Shown: in pieces, positions 42,849 through 55,793 of the stretch | Position numbering within the stretch: position 1 is the stretch's first letter | Layout of the letters: each line of letters begins with the position of its first letter | NCBI GenBank assembly: GCA_021783175.1 | Contig: JAJXUF010000005.1 | Coordinates: forward strand, 1-64,000 | Source of the DNA: Pseudomonadota bacterium | Lineage (GTDB): Bacteria; Pseudomonadota; Gammaproteobacteria; Acidiferrobacterales; UBA6901 | Length of the DNA: 64,000 nucleotides | Direction of reading: 5' to 3' | Translations under genes and position numbers: made by a program | Notes under the pieces: model-generated | Told to the model about the DNA's origin: nothing | Database searches by the model: none | Seen by the model: the letters and a program-made list of their open reading frames with translations, nothing else

Positions 42849-44828
42849 TTATGTAATTTTCTCGTTCAGTCCCCGGGCTAATAAGGCGGCACCGAAGGCG
42901 GCCATCTCGGAACGCGGTTTAGCCAGGGGAACTCCAAGGGTGCGAGCCCGGATGCGTTGCCAGGCATCATTTCGGCTGCCACCGCCGGTGGTGCGGATCT
43001 CTCGTACCTTGGGTCCACCCAGTTTTTGCAAAAGCCGGTAGCCTTGCGCTTCAATGTTCGCGATTCCTTCCAGCATGGCTTGGAAAAAAGTGACGCTGTT
43101 GCCGGGCAGCGGCTCCAATCGTGCCACCATCTCGGGATCATTGATCGGGAAGCGTTCGCCAATATCGGGCAGGGGGTAGTAATCGAGCCCGGTCGGGTTG
43201 TCTGGATCGAGCATTGGCGTCATCTCGCGCATCTGTTCGACTTTGAAGTACTGAAGCAGTGTTGTACCGCCGCTGTTGGATGCGCCGCCCGCGAGCCAGC
43301 GGCTACCAAGGCGGTGGCTGTAGACGCCGTGTTCGGGTGAAAAGATGGGCTTATCAGAGAGTAATTTCAAGACGAGAGTGGAACCGAGCGCGGTAACCGC
43401 ATCTCCGCTGACCATTCCTCCCGCTGCCAGAAATGAGGCCACGCCGTCGGTGGTACCCGCTGCGACCATCGTTTCGGCTGGGAAACCGTAGGTTTTTGCG
43501 ATATCGCTGCTGATCGGTCCGATTTTTTCCCCGGGGACATGAACCTGCGGCAGCAGCGCAGTATTGAATCCGAGGCGGCCGATCCAGTCCGGCCACTTCT
43601 GCTGCTCAGCATTGTAGCCAAGCTTCAGGCAGTTGTTGTAATCACTCTGCCCCCATAAACCCGTCAGTTTCCCGGCAACCCAGTCTGCCTGATGCAGAGC
43701 GTGGGCCGCCTTCTTATCCATTCCTTTTTCATGCAGCCACAACAGTTTGGCCAGACTGCTGGTGGCATTTTGAGCACCCGAATTACGCTCCGCCACCGAT
43801 AAAAGGTGCTCTGCCTGGGTCACGGCGCGCGAGTCGTTATACATCATCGCTGGCGTGATGGGCGCGCCCTTCTTGTCGCACAACAGCAGAGTACTGGACG
43901 TGCCATCCACCGCAATGACCCGGACTCGCTGCCGCGCAATGCGCTGCGCCAATTCCTGCAGCGTTGCATCAACCGCCTTCCACCACAACGACGGATCCTG
44001 GGTAACCTGGTTTTCCGTACGAACCGGCATCGGGATCGGCGCCTCGGTGTGTGCCAGAACTTCTCCTTGCGCATCAATGGCAAGGGCGCGGACACCGGCA
44101 GTACCGACGTCAATGCCAATGTAAATTCCGTCATCCGGCGGCGGAGTTTCGTCGACTTTCGCGTCGGCCTGGGTCACCCGCGGGCTGGTGCGCGGACGTT
44201 TATCTCCCGTCGTGCGTGCTTCCGGAGCTGCCTCGGGCTCCGGTTCCGGCTCGCCGGTTTCGCCTGACGTTCCGGATGCGGGGCGCCGTTCACGCGGCAG
44301 CATGCGGAAGCGCCCGCCGCCGGTCGAATTCTCGGGGGTCGCGCGGCGTGCGGCTGGCGTTGTCGGAGCCGGCGTTTTTGCGGTCGTTTCCGCCGACGCC
44401 GCGGGGCTCACGGTCATCGGCGCTTCTTCTGGATCTTCCGGAAGCTGCGGAACAGGAGGTGGGGGAGTCCATCCAGGTTGTCGATGTTCCGCGACAACTG
44501 TGGTGTATATACCGCCGCGAACGTAGAACTCTGCGCGTAGGCGCATGTAGCGCGGTGCCGTGGCTGCCACGAAGTCGCCGAGCATGGCGTTGGTAACGGC
44601 CTCGTGAAATACCCCTTCGTTTCGGTACGACCAGATATAGACTTTGAGCGATTTCAGCTCAATACACTTGTGGTTCGGGACATAGTCCAGATAAAGGGTG
44701 GCAAAATCCGGCTGTCCGGTTTTCGGGCACAGACAGGTGAACTCCGGTATTCGGATTCGGATGGTATAATCGCGTTCCGGATTCGGGTTGCTGAATGTCT
44801 CCAGCTGTTTACTGGGTTGGGTAGGCAT
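42849..44828 (-). CDS. Fusion of QueF (preQ0 reductase) and FGGY-family carbohydrate kinase
   Basis: One 659-codon frame. Residues 1-118 are a full short-type Que[21 protein letters not shown] (catalytic Cys34 and Asp41), [20 protein letters not shown] and [13 protein letters not shown]. QueF reduces preQ0 to preQ1 with NADPH in queuosine synthesis. Residues ~119-232 form a Pro/Ala/Glu/Thr-rich linker. From 235 a full FGGY kinase follows: [20 protein letters not shown] (ATP loop), [34 protein letters not shown] (Asp of the catalytic DG pair) and [20 protein letters not shown]. The kinase half resembles plant/cyanobacterial XK1-type D-ribulose kinases; its substrate is inferred only. No internal stop or frameshift. 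Divergent from smc. Confidence 0.88.
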   Translation of the reverse strand: MPTQPSKQLETFSNPNPERDYTIRIRIPEFTCLCPKTGQPDFATLYLDYVPNHKCIELKSLKVYIWSYRNEGVFHEAVTNAMLGDFVAATAPRYMRLRAEFYVRGGIYTTVVAEHRQPGWTPPPPVPQLPEDPEEAPMTVSPAASAETTAKTPAPTTPAARRATPENSTGGGRFRMLPRERRPASGTSGETGEPEPEPEAAPEARTTGDKRPRTSPRVTQADAKVDETPPPDDGIYIGIDVGTAGVRALAIDAQGEVLAHTEAPIPMPVRTENQVTQDPSLWWKAVDATLQELAQRIARQRVRVIAVDGTSSTLLLCDKKGAPITPAMMYNDSRAVTQAEHLLSVAERNSGAQNATSSLAKLLWLHEKGMDKKAAHALHQADWVAGKLTGLWGQSDYNNCLKLGYNAEQQKWPDWIGRLGFNTALLPQVHVPGEKIGPISSDIAKTYGFPAETMVAAGTTDGVASFLAAGGMVSGDAVTALGSTLVLKLLSDKPIFSPEHGVYSHRLGSRWLAGGASNSGGTTLLQYFKVEQMREMTPMLDPDNPTGLDYYPLPDIGERFPINDPEMVARLEPLPGNSVTFFQAMLEGIANIEAQGYRLLQKLGGPKVREIRTTGGGSRNDAWQRIRARTLGVPLAKPRSEMAAFGAALLARGLNEKIT

Positions 44829-44892
44829 TTAGGGTCCCGTATGCTAGCTTTGTGCATCCTTCTGACAAAATTGTAGCCCAACCAGAAACTTA

Positions 44893-47800
44893 ATGCGCCT
44901 CAAGAAAATCAAGCTCGCGGGATTCAAGTCATTCGTGGATCCCATCACCATCCCTGTATCAGGCAACCTTATCGGCATCGTCGGTCCCAACGGTTGCGGA
45001 AAATCCAACATCATCGATGCGGTACGCTGGGTGATGGGCGAGAGCTCCGCAAAACACCTGCGCGGCGATTCCATGGCAGATGTCATCTTCAGCGGGTCGA
45101 CTGCGCGCAAGCCAGTCGGCAAGGCATCGGTTGAGCTCATCTTCGACAACAGCGATGGCAGCGCGCCCGGGCAGTATGCGAGCTATGCCGAGATATCGAT
45201 ACGGCGTGAAGCCGGTCGCGATGGCCAGTCGGACTATTTTCTTAATCGGACCAGGTGTCGGCGCAAGGATATCACCGACCTGTTTCTCGGCACCGGGCTG
45301 GGGCCGCATTCCTATTCGATTCTCGAGCAAAATGCCGTTACGCGTATCATCGAGTCGAAACCCGAAGAGCTGCGCGGATTTTTCGAGGAAGCGGCTGGCA
45401 TTTCGCGCTACAAGGAAAGAAGGCGCGAAACCGAAAATCGTATCAAGCACACGCGTGAGAATCTGTCGCGTGTTGAAGACATCCGCAAGGAACTCGACAC
45501 CCAGTTACAGCGTCTGCAGCGCCAGGCGCGCGCAGCCCAGAAATACAAGGAACTCAAACAGGAGGAGCGCCAGCTACGCGCGCAGCTTTTGGCGTTGCGT
45601 TGGCGCGGTCTCGATACGCAGTTGCGTCAGCACGATGCGGCACTCGCCAGCCAGGAAACGGCGCTTGAAGGCGTGATTGCCGAGTTGCGTGCCATCGAAG
45701 CGAAAATCGAGCAGGTACGCGTGCTGCATACGGAGGCCGGAGACCATTTTAACGGCGTCCAGGCGGAATTCTACGGGGCCGGGGCGGAGGTCAGTGCGAT
45801 TGAGCAGTCCATTCAGCACGCGCGCGAGACGCAGCAGCAACGCCTGCGCGAGCAGGAACAGCTCAATCATTCATGGGAAGAAGCCAGTCGCCATCTGCGC
45901 GACGACTCCGCGCGCCTGGAGCAACTCCAGCAGGGTCTCGACACTGGAGTGCCACAGCTCGCCGAGCGGCGCAGCGAGCGCTCTGCGTCTGCCGAAGCGT
46001 TGCTGCAGGCCGAACAGGCGATGCAGGAGTGGCAGGCCGAATGGGAACGGTTCGGGCAGGCCGCTGCGGAACCCGAAAAGGTGCGCGAGATACAGGGCGC
46101 CCGTATCTCAAGCCTGAATCAGCATATCGCGCAACTTAAGGAGCGGCACGCGCGACTGCAGGAGGAACTCGCTGCCATTGAGCGCGATCTCGGCGTCGAC
46201 GACCTGACACAGTTGCGCAATGAGATAGTGGAGCGCGATCGGATCCACGAGGAACGCGAACGCGAACTTGAGGAACTCGAAGCACGTATCAAACAGCTGC
46301 GCACTGACAGCGAAGCCCTTGGCACGCAGCTCGAAGATTCACGCGGCCGTATACAGACAGACGAAGCTCGCTTGGCGAGTCTGCGCGAGTTGCAGGCGGC
46401 TGCAATGGGCAAGCACGATGCAACGCTCAATGATTGGCTGAAGCAGCGCGCGCTTGGCGATGCTCCGCGCCTGGCCGGTATGTTGACGGTAGAAGCCGGC
46501 TGGGAGCAGGCCGTAGAGCGTGTGCTCGGGTCCGATCTGACGGCTGTCTGCGTCGAGCGACTGGACGATCTTGCTGTCGACCTCGCGCGGCTGGAGCGAG
46601 CCGAGTTGACGCTGCTGGAAACAACGTCGAGCGCACAGCCACCTTCGGGTGCGCGCGCGACGCTGTTGTCCAGGGTGCGCGCGCAGACCGATGTAAGCGC
46701 GCTGCTGTCCGGAATTTACACGGCTGATACCCTAGAGGAGGCCCTGGTCCTGCGTGCGGATCTGGCGCCTCAGGAATCAGTGGTAACGCGTTCGGGAGCC
46801 TGGCTGGGACGTAACTGGATCGCCGTAACAGACAAGGAAAGTGCGCGCGCTGGAATTCTCGGACGCGAGCGTGAAATTGAAAGCCTAGTGCGAGAGCTGG
46901 GTGAACTGCGCCAGACTCTCGAGGGCGCTCAGGGACGGATGTCCGAGTGCCAGCGCCAGCTTGCAGGTATGGAGCAGGAACGCGATCAGAGGCGGCGCGA
47001 TTTCAACGAATACAATCGTGAACGCGCGGCTGCTCACGCGCGCCTTGGGCACAAGGAAGCCCGGATGACGCAGCTGCAGGCGCGCCAACGCCAGATAGGC
47101 GACGAACAGAGCGAATTGGTGCAGCAGCTGCAGCGGAACGAGAGCGAACTCGGCGGCGCGAACGCGCTTTTGCAGGAGGCGATGGGCCGCAGCGGCACAC
47201 TGGAAGAACGCAGGCGCGAGCTGCTGGCGCAACGCGATGCGCGGCGTACGCAGGCAGAACAGGCGCGCGCAGCAGCCGGTGCTGCCAATGAGGCGCTGCA
47301 CCGGCTCGAAATCGAACGGCAGAGACTGCAAACAGAGTTCGAATCGACGCAGCAAAGCATTGCGCGCCTGGAAGGCCAGCTCAAGCATCTGACAGATCGC
47401 CGGCGCGATCTTGAGCAATTGCTGTCCAACGAGGTGCAGCCCGAAGCGGTACTGAACCAGCGTTTAGAGGAGGCCCTCAAGAAACGTTTGGAAATCGAGC
47501 AGCGCTTGAGTACCGCGCGGCAGGTGGTTGCTGACGCAGAAGCTGCGGCGCGCGATGAACAGCAGGCGCGCACACAGCAAGAGCAGAAGATCGACGCCGT
47601 GCGCGAAACGCTCGAGAGCGAACGCATGGCACGCAAGGAATTGGCCGTGCGCTGCGAGACGATGGCCGAGCAACTGCGTGAAACGGAGTTCGCTCTGGAG
47701 CAAGTACTGGCCGATCTTCCGACGGAAGCCGCCGAAGAGCCTTGGCAGCAGCTTTTGGAGGAGATGGCGAAGAAGATTGAGCGTCTGGGCGCGATCAATC

Positions 47801-48399
47801 TCGTTGCAATCGATGAGTATCAGGAGCAGTCCGAACGCAAGGGCTATCTGGACAAGCAGTACGAAGATCTGACCCAGGCTCTGACAACGCTGGAAGATGC
47901 CATCCGAAAGATCGATCGCGAAACGCGCACGCGCTTCCGCGAGACTTTCGACAAGGTGAATACCGGATTTCAGGTCCTGTTTCCGCGCCTGTTCGGCGGA
48001 GGGCATGCTTACCTGGAACTCTCCGGGGATGAACTGCTGGAAAGCGGTGTGCGCGTAATGGCGCGCCCGCCGGGCAAGCGCAACAGCACCATTCACCTGC
48101 TGTCGGGCGGCGAGAAGGCGCTCACAGCGGTTTCCTTGCTGTTCGCGCTGTTCGAGCTCAATCCGGCGCCGTTCTGCCTGCTGGACGAGGTGGACGCACC
48201 GCTCGATGATGCCAATGTCATTCGTTACTCCGAAATGCTCAAGGCGCTGTCGCAAAAGACCCAGCTTGTCTACATTACCCACAATAAGATAAGCATGGAG
48301 ATTGCAGAATTTCTGGTAGGCGTTACCATGTCGGAACCGGGGGTATCGCGACTCGTCGCTGTGGACGTCGAGGAGGCGCTGGAAATGGTTGCAAAGTAA
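44893..48399 (+). CDS. smc: Chromosome segregation ATPase SMC
   Basis: A 1168-residue SMC protein. The N-terminal Walker A is IVGPNGCGKSNIIDAVRWVM, followed by a long coiled coil, a hinge around residues 510-640 (RLAGMLTVEAGWEQAVERVL), a second coiled coil, and the C-terminal head with the signature HLLSGGEKALTAVSLLFALF and Walker B FCLLDEVDAPLDDANV. It acts as a homodimer with ScpA and ScpB, whose genes lie about 11-12 kb downstream. ATG 44893 starts MRLKKIKLAGFKSFVDP, the family N-terminus. It heads smc-zipA-ligA. Confidence 0.98.
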   Translation: MRLKKIKLAGFKSFVDPITIPVSGNLIGIVGPNGCGKSNIIDAVRWVMGESSAKHLRGDSMADVIFSGSTARKPVGKASVELIFDNSDGSAPGQYASYAEISIRREAGRDGQSDYFLNRTRCRRKDITDLFLGTGLGPHSYSILEQNAVTRIIESKPEELRGFFEEAAGISRYKERRRETENRIKHTRENLSRVEDIRKELDTQLQRLQRQARAAQKYKELKQEERQLRAQLLALRWRGLDTQLRQHDAALASQETALEGVIAELRAIEAKIEQVRVLHTEAGDHFNGVQAEFYGAGAEVSAIEQSIQHARETQQQRLREQEQLNHSWEEASRHLRDDSARLEQLQQGLDTGVPQLAERRSERSASAEALLQAEQAMQEWQAEWERFGQAAAEPEKVREIQGARISSLNQHIAQLKERHARLQEELAAIERDLGVDDLTQLRNEIVERDRIHEERERELEELEARIKQLRTDSEALGTQLEDSRGRIQTDEARLASLRELQAAAMGKHDATLNDWLKQRALGDAPRLAGMLTVEAGWEQAVERVLGSDLTAVCVERLDDLAVDLARLERAELTLLETTSSAQPPSGARATLLSRVRAQTDVSALLSGIYTADTLEEALVLRADLAPQESVVTRSGAWLGRNWIAVTDKESARAGILGREREIESLVRELGELRQTLEGAQGRMSECQRQLAGMEQERDQRRRDFNEYNRERAAAHARLGHKEARMTQLQARQRQIGDEQSELVQQLQRNESELGGANALLQEAMGRSGTLEERRRELLAQRDARRTQAEQARAAAGAANEALHRLEIERQRLQTEFESTQQSIARLEGQLKHLTDRRRDLEQLLSNEVQPEAVLNQRLEEALKKRLEIEQRLSTARQVVADAEAAARDEQQARTQQEQKIDAVRETLESERMARKELAVRCETMAEQLRETEFALEQVLADLPTEAAEEPWQQLLEEMAKKIERLGAINLVAIDEYQEQSERKGYLDKQYEDLTQALTTLEDAIRKIDRETRTRFRETFDKVNTGFQVLFPRLFGGGHAYLELSGDELLESGVRVMARPPGKRNSTIHLLSGGEKALTAVSLLFALFELNPAPFCLLDEVDAPLDDANVIRYSEMLKALSQKTQLVYITHNKISMEIAEFLVGVTMSEPGVSRLVAVDVEEALEMVAK

Positions 48400-48418
48400 A
48401 TTTGATGGACCGGGACTG

Positions 48419-51776
<3,358 letters not shown>

Positions 51777-51808
51777 GTGTTGTCCGGCCGGCTGTGCCGG
51801 TGGCAAAT

Positions 51809-51836
51809 GCCGCCTTCCCCGGACGGAGAAGGCGGC
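51809..51836. terminator. Hairpin between convergent ligA and the PpiC gene
   Basis: GCCGCCTTC (51809-51817) pairs perfectly with GAAGGCGGC (51828-51836) around a 10-nt loop, between the two convergent stop codons. No T-run follows on either strand, so it may terminate weakly or serve as an mRNA 3' stabiliser. Confidence 0.45.
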
Positions 51837-51856
51837 GCATGCTGGCGGACGCGTTA

Positions 51857-52666
51857 TCAGCCGTTGATGTCGATCTTACCCTTGGATTTCAGTTCTTGGA
51901 CCATCTTGTCGATCCGCTCCTGCTGTAACAGCTGGCGGATGCGAGCCTGGACCTCGGCGTACGGAGGGAACTTGAAGGGGCGGGTGTCCTCAAGCTGGAT
52001 CACGTGGTAACCGTACTGGGTCTTGACTGGTTCGGGCGATATTTCTCCCTTTTTCAGCTGCGTCACGGCATTAAAGAAGTCCGGAATCATCGAACTCTGA
52101 TTGAACCAGCCGAGCTCGCCACCCAGCTTGGCCGATTGCGCATCGATGGATCTTTCCTTTGCCAGGGTTTTGAAATCGGCGCCGTGTTGCAGCTGCTTGA
52201 TGATGTCCTGCGCTTCTTCCTTGGTTTTCACCAGGATGTGGCGGGCGCGGTATTCGTTCTTGTTGGTTTTTGCCAGCTCGTCGTTATAACGCTGCTTCAC
52301 TTCGTCGTCGGAGATTGGGTGGTCCTTCAGGTACTCGCGGATCATCGCGCGTGCCAGAATGTTTTCGCGCTGAGTCTTGATGAGGAAGTGAACATCGGGT
52401 TGCTCGTCGAGCTTGTGCCGGAGAGCATCCTGCGACAGCAGGGTTAGATTGACCATCTGCTGCAATATCGCCTTCTTTTCCTGATCAGAGACCGGTTGCT
52501 GCACCGGAGTCGATTGCATGAAGTTGTCCAGGTCGGACTGGGTGATCGCTTGGCCGTTTACCGTTGCGAGCACCTTGCCGGTATCGACGCTCTTCTTTCC
52601 GCACGCGGTGGCAAACAGCGCGATGCTGAAGATGGCAATCAGAACCGATATGCGGCGATATCTCAT
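51857..52666 (-). CDS. PpiC-type peptidyl-prolyl isomerase, lipoprotein
   Basis: A 269-residue parvulin-type foldase. The N-terminus MRYRRISVLIAIFSIALF is followed by ATACGKK, a lipobox-like cysteine, so it is probably a lipoprotein in the cell envelope. A SurA-N-like helical region (ATVNGQAITQSDLDNFMQST) precedes the parvulin domain: RARHILVKTKEEAQDIIKQL, GGELGWFNQSSMIPDFFNAV and PEPVKTQYGYHVIQLEDTRP. GAGGAAAA precedes ATG 52666. It is the last gene of the yciB-yciI-bolA run. Confidence 0.9.
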   Translation of the reverse strand: MRYRRISVLIAIFSIALFATACGKKSVDTGKVLATVNGQAITQSDLDNFMQSTPVQQPVSDQEKKAILQQMVNLTLLSQDALRHKLDEQPDVHFLIKTQRENILARAMIREYLKDHPISDDEVKQRYNDELAKTNKNEYRARHILVKTKEEAQDIIKQLQHGADFKTLAKERSIDAQSAKLGGELGWFNQSSMIPDFFNAVTQLKKGEISPEPVKTQYGYHVIQLEDTRPFKFPPYAEVQARIRQLLQQERIDKMVQELKSKGKIDING

Positions 52667-52697
52667 GGATTTTCCTCGTCTTGAGTGGTGTTGTCGA

Positions 52698-52964
52698 TTA
52701 AAGCTCTTCCGGAGCATAGGCGCGAATGCTTAGGGCATGAATCTCCTGGCGCATGGCATCGCCGAGGGCAGCATAAACCATTCGGTGGCGCTCGATTTGG
52801 CCCTTGCCGGCAAATTGTGCCGACACCACGGTGACGGCGTAATGACCACCCCCGGCACGGGCGCCGGCATGGCCTGCGTGTTGTGCGCTTTCATCCGTCA
52901 CTTCAATGCTGTCAGCTGCCAGGGCAGCGCGCAGGCGTTGCTCGATCATCGTAGCACCGCTCAT
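52698..52964 (-). CDS. bolA: BolA/IbaG-family protein
   Basis: An 88-residue BolA-fold protein: [20 protein letters not shown], an Ala/Gly-rich loop with histidines ([20 protein letters not shown]), and [27 protein letters not shown]. BolA proteins bind monothiol glutaredoxins and [2Fe-2S] clusters, with roles in iron-sulfur trafficking and cell shape. The ATG overlaps the yciI stop by four bases (ATGA). Confidence 0.93.
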   Translation of the reverse strand: MSGATMIEQRLRAALAADSIEVTDESAQHAGHAGARAGGGHYAVTVVSAQFAGKGQIERHRMVYAALGDAMRQEIHALSIRAYAPEEL

Positions 52965-53260
52965 GGCAGCACCTTACGGAACGGCTTGACCGTTACTTCG
53001 GCGTAGACGCCGGCCGCGACGTATGGGTCGGCATTGGCCCAAGCCTGGGCCTCGGCCAGGGAGGCAAACTCGGCGACAATCAGGCTGCCGGTGAAACCGG
53101 CGGCACCAGGGTCCGGGGCGTCGATGGCCGGGAAGGGGCCGGCCAGAAGCAACCGGCCTTCATCGCGCAACTGTTCGACGCGTTTTAGGTGAGCTGGTCG
53201 GGCGGCTTGTCGCTTGGCCAGACTGGCGGCCGTGTCGCGTCCTTGGATGGCGTAGAACAT
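52961..53260 (-). CDS. yciI: YciI-family protein
   Basis: A 99-residue YciI protein (ferredoxin-like ABM-related fold). Signatures are [40 protein letters not shown], and [20 protein letters not shown] with the conserved Asp-Pro-Tyr. Function unknown; some relatives are dehydrochlorinases or isomerases. It lies between yciB and bolA with one- and four-base overlaps, the usual order. Confidence 0.93.
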   Translation of the reverse strand: MFYAIQGRDTAASLAKRQAARPAHLKRVEQLRDEGRLLLAGPFPAIDAPDPGAAGFTGSLIVAEFASLAEAQAWANADPYVAAGVYAEVTVKPFRKVLP

Positions 53261-53850
53261 CAGGACTCTTCCTTCTGTCCCTCGACTTCGTTCTGCGCCG
53301 GACTATCTAGGTACTTGGAGAGGAAAAAGGCCTGCACGAGGGCAAATACAACCGTCATGCCGGTGCCGCCCCAGACCTTGATGTTAACCCAGGTAGCAAG
53401 GCGCGTTGCCTTGTCGTATTGCAGGCCGTAATAGAACGCAAAATAGAGGTTGAGCACACCCAGCAACAGGAAGAACAGCGACCAGCTGAGATTATAAATC
53501 CGCCAAATGCGCGGCGGCAGGGAGATCTGTTTTCCGAGTAGGCGCTCGGCAGCGGTGGTGTTGCCGAAAACCTGGCTGCTCAAAAATGCCGCTGCGAAAA
53601 CCCAGTACAGGATGGTCGGCTTCCAGCGGATGAACGTGTCATTGTGCAGGAAAAGGGTCAACCCGCCGAATACCGCGATCACAACAAGCTGGATCACGTA
53701 CATGGTTTCAAAACGCCGGTGGCGGTACCAGTACCACCCAACCTGAAAGAAAGACGCAGCAATCGCGACGCCCGTGGCAACGTAAATCCCCGCGAATTTG
53801 AACGCGAGAAAAAACAGGAACAACGGAAAGAAATCGAAAAGGATCTTCAT
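53260..53850 (-). CDS. yciB: Intracellular septation protein A / inner-membrane protein YciB
   Basis: A 196-residue protein with five or six membrane helices, beginning [20 protein letters not shown]. Conserved parts are [38 protein letters not shown] and [20 protein letters not shown]. YciB/IspZ takes part in cell-envelope synthesis and division. The ATG at 53850 is the family start; the frame open to 54138 lies antisense to the next gene and is not used. The last codon overlaps yciI by one base. Confidence 0.93.
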   Translation of the reverse strand: MKILFDFFPLFLFFLAFKFAGIYVATGVAIAASFFQVGWYWYRHRRFETMYVIQLVVIAVFGGLTLFLHNDTFIRWKPTILYWVFAAAFLSSQVFGNTTAAERLLGKQISLPPRIWRIYNLSWSLFFLLLGVLNLYFAFYYGLQYDKATRLATWVNIKVWGGTGMTVVFALVQAFFLSKYLDSPAQNEVEGQKEES

Positions 53851-53915
53851 TTGGATAGAGTCATGTAGCTTCCGTTTATTCTCGCATTTAGCGAACCGAG
53901 GGGCAACGTAGGGAG

Positions 53916-54650
53916 CTAGTGGACGGTGCGGCGGGTCCAGGTCGCAAAATAATGGGCCATTACCTTGCGCACATGTTCGGGATAGTCCAGCGCGTCCATC
54001 TGCTGCATGCCCTGGGCAAAGAACCCCGGCGCATCTTCCGGCAGGTCCTGCACGAGTTCGTCGAATACGGCAGCCATGACCTCGGGATTGTGCGAGCGGG
54101 TGGCCACGATGCCGCGGTTCAGGTGCAAAAGTCGCCAAGGCCGCCCGGAATTGGTCTTTTCCAAATCTTGCCGGATGAAAGGATCGCAGGCATGGAGTAT
54201 CTCTCCCATGAAATCTGCCATGTGCTCGAGCAAGGCGGGTTCAGTGACGCGATTGGCCATGTCAGCCAGGGCGTTGACTATTGGTTCGAGAGTGCGGATG
54301 CGTCCCTGATGGCGGATGATCCAGTCGGCGCAGGCCAAGACAACCTTATGGATTTCCTGCAGCGCGTCGGCCAGCCCGAGTTGTTGCGCCCAGGTGGCAA
54401 GATCGCTGAACAAGCTGAGTCCATAGTCGCCCAGCTGGTCGGTGTCGTCTTTCAGGATCGGCCCGGTTTCGCCCTCCTCGCGATCGAGATTGCTGGCCAC
54501 GGCCAGGAATTGTTCCAACGCTTCAATGAGTTGGATAGGCGTCACCTGGTCATTGATGACCGGTGCACGGCGGCTATAGGCGCTTCGGATCTGCGCCGCA
54601 GCCGCATGAAACCGGCGGACCGCCTCGGGAAGCGGGGCAAGGGACTCCAT
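53916..54650 (-). CDS. Conserved-looking helical protein of unknown function
   Basis: A 244-residue soluble protein, mostly alpha-helical, that I do not recognise. Features: TPIQLIEALEQFLAVASNLD, DWIIRHQGRIRTLEPIVNAL, LLEHMADFMGEILHACDPFI and a C-terminal YPEHVRKVMAHYFATWTRR. No signal peptide or membrane helix. Codon usage and length argue that it is a real gene. It is divergent from the PHP-domain nuclease gene and transcribed in the same direction as yciB. A scaffold or regulatory protein would fit the helical repeats, but nothing visible proves it. Confidence 0.65.
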   Translation of the reverse strand: MESLAPLPEAVRRFHAAAAQIRSAYSRRAPVINDQVTPIQLIEALEQFLAVASNLDREEGETGPILKDDTDQLGDYGLSLFSDLATWAQQLGLADALQEIHKVVLACADWIIRHQGRIRTLEPIVNALADMANRVTEPALLEHMADFMGEILHACDPFIRQDLEKTNSGRPWRLLHLNRGIVATRSHNPEVMAAVFDELVQDLPEDAPGFFAQGMQQMDALDYPEHVRKVMAHYFATWTRRTVH

Positions 54651-54786
54651 CGTTGGGCAAAGAATCCGGGTTAATTATGCACTGCGGGCATGATACTCTC
54701 ATTTCCCGGTAGACGCAGGGATTGCCCGGCGCGGACTGATTCCGATACGCCTGACCCTGCAAACCCGCGGAGGAGACGCTCGGCGC

Positions 54787-55677
54787 GTGCCGCATTACGA
54801 TCTGCACAGTCACAGCTACTATTCGGACGGCACCCTGTCGCCGGCCGAGTTGGTTTTGCGCGCCCATGCGGCTGGTGTGGATGTACTGGCGCTGACCGAT
54901 CACGATGTTACCGACGGCATTGGCGAGGCCCGGGCCGCGGCGCAGACCATCGGCCTGGCGCTGGTGCCGGGCGTGGAAATATCAGTAACTTGGGGTACAA
55001 AAACCGTACATATTGTGGGTCTTGGCATCGATCCGACAAATGCCCAATTGCAAGCCGGGCTCGCACGGCTGCGCGTATTCCGTGCGTGGCGGGCCGAAGA
55101 GATTGGCCGGCGGCTTGCTGCCAAGGGCATTGGCGAGGCCTACGAGGGCGCGCGAGCGCTTGCCCGCGGTAGTCTGATCAGCCGCACCCACTTTGCTCAG
55201 CACCTGGTGGCCGCGGGACATGCCGCGGATGTGCGCCAGGTATTCAAGAAATTCCTCGTCAGCGGCAAACCGGGTCATGTGCCGGGGCAATGGGCGGCGC
55301 TGTCCGACGCGGTTGCCTGGATTTGCGCGGCTGGTGGCCAGGCGGTCATTGCCCACCCGGCGCGCTACAAACTCAGCGCCACCCACCTGCAGCGACTGCT
55401 AGGCGAATTCAAGGATTCGGGAGGCGAAGCAATCGAGGTGGTTTGCGGCAGTCACAGCCGCGACGACTACCTGCGCTTCGCATCGCTTGCCGCGCGCTAT
55501 GGCCTGCTGGCTTCGAGCGGGTCGGACTATCATGGTCCCGAAGCGCCATGGGTTGAGCTCGGCCGGCTGCCGGCACTGCCGGAAACATGCCGCCCGGTAT
55601 GGCATTCTTGGCGCGGTGCAGACGGTACCGGCTGTTCGCAGAATTCGGTCGCGCTGCCGTTAGCTGTGACGGGTTGA
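54787..55677 (+). CDS. rnm: PHP-domain phosphoesterase, RNase AM / YciV type
   Basis: A 296-residue metal-dependent phosphoesterase. The PHP motifs are YDLHSHSYYSDGTLSPAEL, DVLALTDHDVTDG, VPGVEISVTWGTKTVHIVGL, SRTHFAQHLV, AVIAHPARYKL and LLASSGSDYHGPE. This is the YciV/TrpH group, which in E. coli is RNase AM, a 5'-3' exonuclease maturing rRNA 5' ends and acting on 5'-phosphates. GTG 54787 is preceded by GGAGGAGACG. It opens the conserved run toward trpS and scpAB. Confidence 0.9.
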   Translation: MPHYDLHSHSYYSDGTLSPAELVLRAHAAGVDVLALTDHDVTDGIGEARAAAQTIGLALVPGVEISVTWGTKTVHIVGLGIDPTNAQLQAGLARLRVFRAWRAEEIGRRLAAKGIGEAYEGARALARGSLISRTHFAQHLVAAGHAADVRQVFKKFLVSGKPGHVPGQWAALSDAVAWICAAGGQAVIAHPARYKLSATHLQRLLGEFKDSGGEAIEVVCGSHSRDDYLRFASLAARYGLLASSGSDYHGPEAPWVELGRLPALPETCRPVWHSWRGADGTGCSQNSVALPLAVTG

Positions 55678-55793
55678 ATACGCTGGAACCGGTCCGATTT
55701 TCTCGCCTTGCCGACGGCGTGATGCCTGGACGCATTAATCAATAATCACGCGAAAGTTTAACGACCAGCAGTCAATCGCAAAAGGAGAGACCG

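Noticed and set aside
42687..42881. 64-codon plus-strand frame running into the end of the fusion gene
   Set aside because: Overlaps the fusion gene antisense, has no ribosome-binding site and an unconvincing sequence.
44100..44500. Possibility that the QueF-kinase fusion is two genes with a missed stop
   Set aside because: The linker stays in one frame for about 115 codons, has a biased but protein-like Pro/Ala/Glu composition, and no ribosome-binding site with start codon was seen directly ahead of the kinase domain.
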